From NCBI RefSeq assembly GCF_932526225.1, contig NC_064047.1, positions 682,001 through 746,000 of the forward strand: a DNA stretch of 64,000 bases, given 5' to 3'. Under the pieces are notes generated by a model. The model was given only the letters and a program-made list of their open reading frames with translations, was not told where the DNA came from and did not search any database. Positions 58,621 through 64,000 of the stretch are shown piece by piece (within the stretch, counting starts at the first letter, position 1; each line of letters starts with the position of its first letter). The DNA comes from Nematostella vectensis. Taxonomy: Eukaryota; Cnidaria; Anthozoa; Actiniaria; Edwardsiidae. The translations under genes and the position numbers were made by a program.

Positions 58621-59150
58621 TGGACCCATCCCCAAAAATGTATACTTACAGTTTTAAAGAGGTGAAATTAATTTCCCTTAAAACCTGAATAAAACCAATA
58701 CTTTTCATGTTACGGTCACAAAACTTAACTCAGTGATGTATATTAACATAACCTACAGTTAACGAAAAAATAAACCACGCCCCCTTGATACTTACAGTTT
58801 TAGGGATGGAACAAGTTATTTCCTTTAATCAGCATTAAACTAACCCAATACCATTTATTGTACAACTTTCCAACTCCACATAATTGTTATACTCTTTACA
58901 AAACTTCATTCGAGATATGTACCCACGCCCAGATGTGAGTACTTACAGTTATACTAGAGATGAGAGGCAAATTGATTATATAGAGTGCCTTTCCAATACT
59001 AAATGAGAGCTAAGATTCCATATACTCATAATGGTATATTGCAAGATATTCCAACAAATCCACATATTTAATAATATTGGTATATTGCAGGATGTAGTCG
59101 AGCGTATAACCACGCCCATATAGAACTTACAATTATACTAGAGACAGCAT
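58620..59150 (+). repeat. diverged ~150-bp tandem repeat, about four units
   Basis: A CCACGCCC-type word followed by TACTTACAGTT and RAGA/GGGATG recurs near 58628, 58780, 58920 and 59110. Units are strongly diverged. The ACTTACAG core resembles a splice-site context, but no exons are evident. Confidence 0.6.
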
Positions 59151-59199
59151 AAGCGTAATATATACCATACATATAGCACGCTAATAATAATCAATGAAA

Positions 59200-60000
59200 A
59201 CACAGAATTGTGTGAAATGTCGACAGGAGTGATCTTGTTGCGTATATAATACCACGAGTTGACAACTGTACTTGTGAAGTGTACTTGTCAACTATCGGAA
59301 ATGAGATAATTGTAATCATTAGCTGTGAATTGGACTTCTTCGGGTCCAAGTGTGGCGAATAATTGCGACGTTGAAGAAATGGCGAGGGAGGTGTTGAGAG
59401 AGTAATCGGAGCACTGCATATTCAAAATGGAGCACTATCAACCTGCCAATCATAACGGTAGGAAGAGCCACTGCCAGTACAAATCAAATGCAGAAAAAAG
59501 GCATAACTTCATTGTAAAAAATTGAAATACCAAGCATGCATACTGTATGTGCTAGTTGTAAACACGGCAAAAAAGGTCGAGTATTCTCATATATACTCCG
59601 CGGGCAGAGATTTGAAATCTTCCTCTCTCTTCCTTGCGTCTTCCCCCTAGGGGTAAATATTCCTGTGTCTTCCCTAAGTATTCTCCGAATATACTCAAGA
59701 CTATAAATTACAACAAGTAATGCCCTAATATACACCGTGTGAAGACACGCGAAAGATGCGAGTATGCATCTAATTTACACCACATGGAAGACAAGGTGCA
59801 TACTAAGTGTCTACCTCAAATAATCCACGGGTGTAAATTCGTGTTGAGATGGTAAGACATGAAGTCGACTCCGCGTCTACTCGAATATTCTACAGTGTAA
59901 GATCTGGAACAATCCCCATGTCTTACGCGCATATTCGCATGTCTTCATAACCCCCCTTTGGTAATCCCCCTTTTGTTCGTATTCTCATGTCTTCCCCTGG
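59200..60000. other. stretch rich in GTCTTC and GAATATTC words
   Basis: No gene. Between about 59570 and 60000 short words such as ATGTCTTCC, GTCTTCCC, AGTATTCTC and their complements recur many times in both orientations. A TATTCGCATGTCTTC motif appears twice with changes at 59946 and 59979. The stretch ends where GC content rises. Confidence 0.5.
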
Positions 60001-60035
60001 GGGGACTTTGGCCGTTCATAGAAACGCTTCGCGTA

Positions 60036-60320
60036 GATAAACAATTGCCAATTGTTAATCTACGTCGGGCGGGGTTCTGGTAGAAAAAACAATTGGCAAC
60101 TGTTAATCTACGTCGGGCGGGGTCCTGGTAGAAAAGGGATTGGCAATCACTAATTTACGGCGGGACTGGGTCATTCCATAGAACGTTTTCCATGGCCGGG
60201 CGGGGTCCGGGTGCGCTTCGCGCGGCAACTGCCAGCGCCTAGCGCGCATCGGGCGGGGTCCGGGTAGCGCAAAGCGCTGGGGCGGGCAGGGGCTTGCGCG
60301 CGCATAGAAATGGGGATAAC
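60036..60320. repeat. GC-rich iterated motif at the edge of the polymerase-helicase element
   Basis: Two units of about 49 bp (near 60041-60088 and 60090-60137) carry CAATTGGCAACTGTTAATCT then ACGTCGGGCGGGGT. The core TCGGGCGGGGTYCKGGTAG recurs near 60065, 60113 and 60248, with a shorter form CCGGGCGGGGTCCGGG near 60196. GCGC-rich palindromes lie between. The position before an intact small gene and a polymerase gene suggests a promoter, origin or terminal region; this is inference. Confidence 0.6.
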
Positions 60321-60541
60321 CCACGCCGCGCCCCGCCGCGCGCCCAGCCCGCAGCGCTTACCGTTCCGGCGGCGGCATGCCCAACGCCAGCGCTTGCTTT
60401 TTAGCTCTAAAAAAGCGACTCGCTTTTTGCGAGCCTAAAAGGGGGTGGCTGCCCCCCCCAGCGCTTGCCGTTCCGCGGTAACATGTGGGAACCTTGCAAT
60501 TAGACCCCCGTCTGTCCTGTAGTAAACCGAGCATTCGAAGG

Positions 60542-60832
60542 ATGAAGTGCGTAAAAGATTACTGCGGGTTGCTAAAGGTCGGCCATGCAAACACGTGCGG
60601 CCAGAGGTGCATGGACACCTACTGCAAGGTGCACCTCCAAAGGCTCCGTAAGGGCAGCCCCCTCCCCGTGCCGTGCAGGATCTGCGGCATAGGGACGCAG
60701 TCGGAGACGCGGTTGTGTCGCCCCTGCGGAGCGAATCGTGTAGGGCAGAGGATGCGCGGCACCGAGAGGCGCGCTCGGGAACGGTTCGCACTCGTCCAGT
60801 CTGATATCGCAGCCCGCGATACGGGCAATTAG
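60542..60832 (+). CDS. 96-residue Cys-rich, probable zinc-binding protein
   Basis: Open frame from the ATG at 60542 to TAG at 60830-60832. Nine cysteines plus a histidine come in pairs: KCVKDYC, TCGQRC, YCKVH, PCRIC, LCRPC. The tail is Arg-rich (RMRGTERRARERF). It fits two small zinc-binding modules and possible nucleic-acid contact. It is intact while the downstream polymerase gene is broken. GC content and CpG density match the downstream gene, and the two are 91 bp apart in the same direction, so they probably belong to one element. I recall similar short Cys-rich proteins next to polymerase-helicase genes in other eukaryotes but cannot verify it here. Confidence 0.65.
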   Translation: MKCVKDYCGLLKVGHANTCGQRCMDTYCKVHLQRLRKGSPLPVPCRICGIGTQSETRLCRPCGANRVGQRMRGTERRARERFALVQSDIAARDTGN

Positions 60833-60924
60833 AGACTGGGTGGCACAGGGCATTCCCAAACACTCGTCCCGACGACTGCGATACGGGCAGTTAGAGACTG
60901 GGTGGCACAAGGCATACCCAAACA
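60816..60924 (+). repeat. 47-bp direct repeat with 62-bp period between the two genes
   Basis: 60816-60862 and 60878-60924 differ at only a few bases (GCGATACGGGCARTTAGAGA, then CTGGGTGGCACARGGCAT). The first copy contains the stop codon of the Cys-rich gene, and the second ends at the ATG (60924) of the polymerase gene. Either a simple duplication or duplicated control sites. Confidence 0.85.
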
Positions 60925-62406
60925 TGGACGCTTACATAGAGGAGATTCTCAATAGCATGCCTGACAAAGAGGCGCCCGCCGTGCTGGCAGGGCTGGTCCA
61001 GAACATCCTGGACGGGGGCATCTCCGAGGGTGTCAAGCACAAGCTGCTTAAGCCGCTCATACCGGCAAAAGCGCGGCCAGAGGAAGTCTGGCGCGAGTTC
61101 GACCTTTTGCTGGAGCAAAAGGGGCCAGAGGGCTTAGACCCCGAGAAGTACTATTCTCTCTTCGTCGGCGGCGCCCATCTTCGGTTCCCTAGCGTGGATG
61201 CCACTCTACGGGGCTACGACATAAGCGCCGGTGTTTACCAGAAGATACGAGATCTTGGTGGAGCATGTGTCATTGCTCCAAAGCCGGTTATGCGGGGGCC
61301 TGATATTAATGACGATGGCTCGGTGTGGGGGGTCTCGCACGAGCGAGACTCTCTGCGGGCAAACGCAGTGTTGCCACCGGTGCTTGAGAGTAGACCCAGA
61401 CCGGCGTTACAGACTCCTTACGGCCGTTGGTAAGGCCCCCGCAGAGCCATTGGCGCCAATCACAGAGGAGGAAGGGCGCTCGGAGCACAAGATTGGTGGG
61501 TCATTAGTCAAAAGAGGGGACCAAATCGCAGTCGGCGTCCTGGAAGGCATCGATGCAGGTATTTGGGAGAAAGGACGAGAGTACCTCGTCTACGTGAGAT
61601 ACGAGCTTCGCCCTTTACCTAAGCAAAATGGTGAGCCTGGGCCAATGTTTGAGCGAACGAGCTGTGTTGTGAGTTATGTTGCCGACTTCTTGAGGAATCG
61701 CGGCACCTCGCGCTCCCTCGGTCTAACCAAGACATGAGGCAAGATACTCGAGCGATTTGACAAGAAGCTGGCCACTACGGAATGCACCAAAGAAGACCTC
61801 TTTGAGATGAAAAAGAAGCTCGAGGTAAAGCTAGTAGCCGTGGACGCCCTGGGTTACGTTCTGTGGGACTCGGGGAAGTACAAGACTAAGGCGAGGGTCA
61901 CCATCCCTTGCCACAATAACCACGCCTGGGCGGAGCCTCCGACCGAACCACCTGCGATCACGAGCGTCCACGGCCTAGACTTCAAGGCTGAGGGGGAGCT
62001 TCGTTCGTTATGTCAGGAGAAGGCTCTAACCAGTGCCGCAACAAAAACGCGCGAGGCAAAAGTGCGAGAGGTGCTCATTCGCTTTATAAACAGGGCGATC
62101 CCCAGAAGCACGAGGGTCTGGCTGTGTGGGCGTGTTATAGTCACGCACGAAGGCAAACTGTACCGATCGGGACAGGACGGAGCGGCTATCGATAGGGCGT
62201 TTACAGACGAGACAGGACATGATCCTCAATGGCTCCCTGATGATCACCCAGCCTACCAAGAGTACACCGAAGCTACACACTCGATGGGCGGCCCAATAGG
62301 GTATCGGGACGTCTGGCAAGCGGCGCAGGTTCAGTCCAAAGTGTGGAATAGCAAGGAAAACTTAGGGGCGCAGCCCCATGCGCACATCGACATGCGGCGT
62401 ACCTAG
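60924..62406 (+). pseudogene. N-terminal part of PolB-helicase protein, with frameshift and stop
   Basis: The start at 60924 (MDAYIEEILNSMPDKEAPA) follows the direct repeat; an upstream in-frame ATG at 60840 is possible. The first frame runs to about 61410 and includes GISEGVKHKLLKPL, YYSLFVGGAHLRF, LRGYDIS and IAPKPVMRGP. The reading then moves to the next frame between about 61390 and 61430 and continues to 62406 with one in-frame TGA at 61735-61737. The second part has LAPITEEEG, LERFDKKLATTECTKEDLF, KLVAVDALGYVLWDSG and VREVLIRFINRAIP. This region has no named domain that I can assign, but it precedes the polymerase motifs as one continuous protein. No splice sites explain the frame changes, so this copy is decayed or the assembly has errors. 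Confidence 0.7.
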
Positions 62407-63287
62407 GATGTGAGGACAGTGTCTTCGGCGGCGCCTCGGACGCCATTGATTTGGTACGGAAATACGGCTTCCCAACGAACGTGTATCGTATCGCGAATGT
62501 TGTGGGACGGCCATTGAGCGAGGTTCTTCAACTAACCGGGGTCATTCAGCTGACCGAGTGGAAGTTCTCTAAGGCCTGCCACCCCAACACTTCCGGGAGG
62601 GTAGGGCAGCACTTGGAACAAAACGAGGGCTGGATCACCACGCCAGAGCTCAAGGACCTGTTAGACTCGGGTGACCTGGTCATGGCCACGGCGAGGAAGG
62701 TATTGTATAGCGTCGGAAAGAAGGACTCCATCATGTTCCCCCACTCCATCGCGAGTAGCGAAGACTCGCAGTACCCTGAGGGTCGAGATCTCGCTGTCCG
62801 TTTTGAAGGCAAGTGCGCTCGCCATGGCGACGGATCCTCGATCGTAGTTCGCAACCGTGAAGAAGCCGCGTATCTGACAAACCTCCTTGCGGGCACCGAC
62901 CACTTACTTAACTTCGAGCATGCCGACGGGGCTCATCTGATCCAATACAAAGACGGTGTCCGACGCTCACAATGGTACCATATCAGGGCCTTCGTCTTGG
63001 CGTACACAAACATAGCGTTGCGACGCATGTTGAGGCGGATTCCTCGCGAAGACGTCCTCCGGGTGTGCACAGATGCCATATACGCAAAGGCGGTGCCCAG
63101 TGGTGTAAAGCTTGTGGAGCGAAATCCGAGGTATGGAGAGTGGCGCCACAAGAAGCCTGGGTACGAGTGGCGACCCGAAGCGGCTTGGGGTCCGAAGAAG
63201 TCGGGGAGCTTGGCCAAGGAGCCAAGCACTGCGCCGAGTCTGCCGTGCGATCTAGTGGCCGCAACCTCTGCAAAGATGTATCTATGA
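62376..63287 (+). pseudogene. family B DNA polymerase palm region of the PolB-helicase protein
   Basis: A frame change near 62397 links AHIDMRR (previous frame) to AYLGCED, together a motif A-like site (D at the start, AY in place of the usual LYP). The frame then stays open to 63287: KYGFPTNVYRIANVVG, GRVGQHLEQNEGWITTPELK, FPHSIASSED. A motif B-like helix region follows (RSQWYHIRAFVLAYTNIALR), then a motif C-like strand, VLRVCTDAIYA near 63056-63090, where family B enzymes usually have a DTDS core. Only one of the two usual acidic residues is visible in motif C, which is either typical of this lineage or a sign of decay. The product would copy the element's own DNA. Confidence 0.68.
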
Positions 63288-64000
63288 CCGAGTGGGCGGT
63301 GCACATGTGCTCACACCCGAGAACGACCTCGCCCACGACCATCGCAACAACCCGCGCCTCGCGGTGAAGGCTCAAACCTACCACCACTACCTCTGCATAC
63401 CAGCGGAGAAGCCGATAGAGGAGTTGAGGCCTTCCGAGCTGGGGCACAAACTCGACCGTCTCGCAGAAGTAATCATCATTGACCAGTGCTGTAAGGTACA
63501 GACTAAAGTGCTACGCGCCATCCTAGAGTATCTCGCCACGCGGCCGTGTCAGGTAGTGTGTTGTGGCGACTATGGGCAGGTCCCGCCCTGGGGAGATAAA
63601 GAGGGGCCTCACGATATGCTCGAGGAGTGGGCACAAGGAAACATCCGCTGGTTCGAGTCCGACTACCTTTGCCTGTGTGAAGACTGCGGAAAGCCTTACA
63701 GTACATGCGACGGCCTGCCCTCCTCCAGGCTCCACGACATAAAGGACCGGATCTGGTGTCGGCCAGATTCCCAACAGCTTGAGGTGTTTCGAGAGGAGTG
63801 GGATGGGATAGCGTTCGAAGCGGCGATCGAGCAGGCCCACCCAAGCGATATGTGGGTGTGCTCGACCAACAAGATGGGGGCTCTTGTTCAGCAGCGATTG
63901 ATAGAGCACCACAGGAAAAACCACCCCCGATTGCCAGCAACCATCCGCTTTGACCCCGATCCTAGCGTCGCGCATCGTTATCGCAAGCAAGGGCGGCCAG
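63254..64000 (+). pseudogene. superfamily 1 helicase domain of the PolB-helicase protein, runs off the window
   Basis: After another frame change near 63290 the frame is open to the window end. Motifs in order: AHVLTPENDLAHDHR (motif Ia-like), VKAQTYHHYLC, VIIIDQCCKV (Walker B-like, with DQ where DE is usual), QVVCCGDYGQVPPW (motif III, GDxxQ-PP) and MWVCSTNKMGALVQQRLIEHH. The Walker A motif expected just before VLTPEN is not intact (region 63235-63300). A CEDCGKPYSTC Cys cluster lies after motif III. The order polymerase then SF1 helicase on one strand suggests a fused replication protein. The C-terminus is outside the window. Confidence 0.7.

Noticed and set aside
60000-64000. Bacterial contamination as an explanation of the GC-rich end
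   Set aside because: The polymerase-helicase order and style fit eukaryotic mobile elements as far as I know, and the sequence is contiguous with animal-type DNA; a join error cannot be fully excluded without reads.

Overview
The window looks like the nuclear genome of an animal, most likely a cnidarian such as a sea anemone. The genes have introns with ordinary GT-AG borders. The domain mix (PAN/Apple, C-type lectin, LamG-type, RING/B-box, TLDc) is metazoan. Mobile DNA includes a CR1/L2-like non-LTR element with a PHD-like finger, a tRNA-derived SINE, a solo LTR, TTAA-site and hAT-like DNA transposon copies and foldback DNA. The species assignment is inference. Much of the window is tandem repeat: 15-bp arrays (1-1727; 23.95-26.39 kb; 28.03-28.28 kb), a 55-bp array (5.33-5.88 kb), a 32-bp array (17.2-20.0 kb) and a 9.4-kb array of 30-bp units (42.82-52.25 kb).

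Region 1 (2.3-27.2 kb, minus strand) holds two tandem paralogues of a secreted lectin gene with seven matching coding exons. Copy B (15545-27223) is open, 470 codons: signal peptide, PAN-like domain, first half of a C-type lectin domain, a LamG-like domain, second half of the lectin domain. The LamG part is a 600-nt three-exon cassette bounded by phase-1 introns, so it looks like a domain inserted into, and possibly skippable from, the lectin fold. Copy A (2291-6182) is broken in exon 1, and the end of that exon plus its 5' splice site has been amplified into a 55-bp minisatellite. Because the introns are paralogous, copy A acts as an empty site for two transposon insertions and a satellite expansion in copy B.

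Region 2 (27.3-34.6 kb) has no convincing gene. It carries inverted and foldback repeats and a minisatellite built next to a transposon-end motif. Region 3 (34.6-42.6 kb, plus strand) is a four-exon gene for a RING, two B-box, coiled-coil protein ending in a TLDc domain; its last intron contains a SINE and an antisense, internally deleted non-LTR retrotransposon. The 30-bp satellite begins about 75 bp after its poly(A) signal.

Region 4 (53.2-57.5 kb) has two convergent paralogues of an unrecognised secreted protein, one frameshifted (plus) and one open (minus), with a third orphan last exon between them and a 1.26-kb hAT-like element in an intron. Region 5 (about 60.0-64.0 kb and beyond) changes sharply to GC-rich, CpG-rich, apparently intronless sequence: iterated GC-rich motifs, an intact Cys-rich small protein, then a long frame-disrupted gene with family-B DNA polymerase motifs followed by superfamily 1 helicase motifs. 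I read it as one end of a self-replicating mobile or virus-like element, and it is the most unusual item here.
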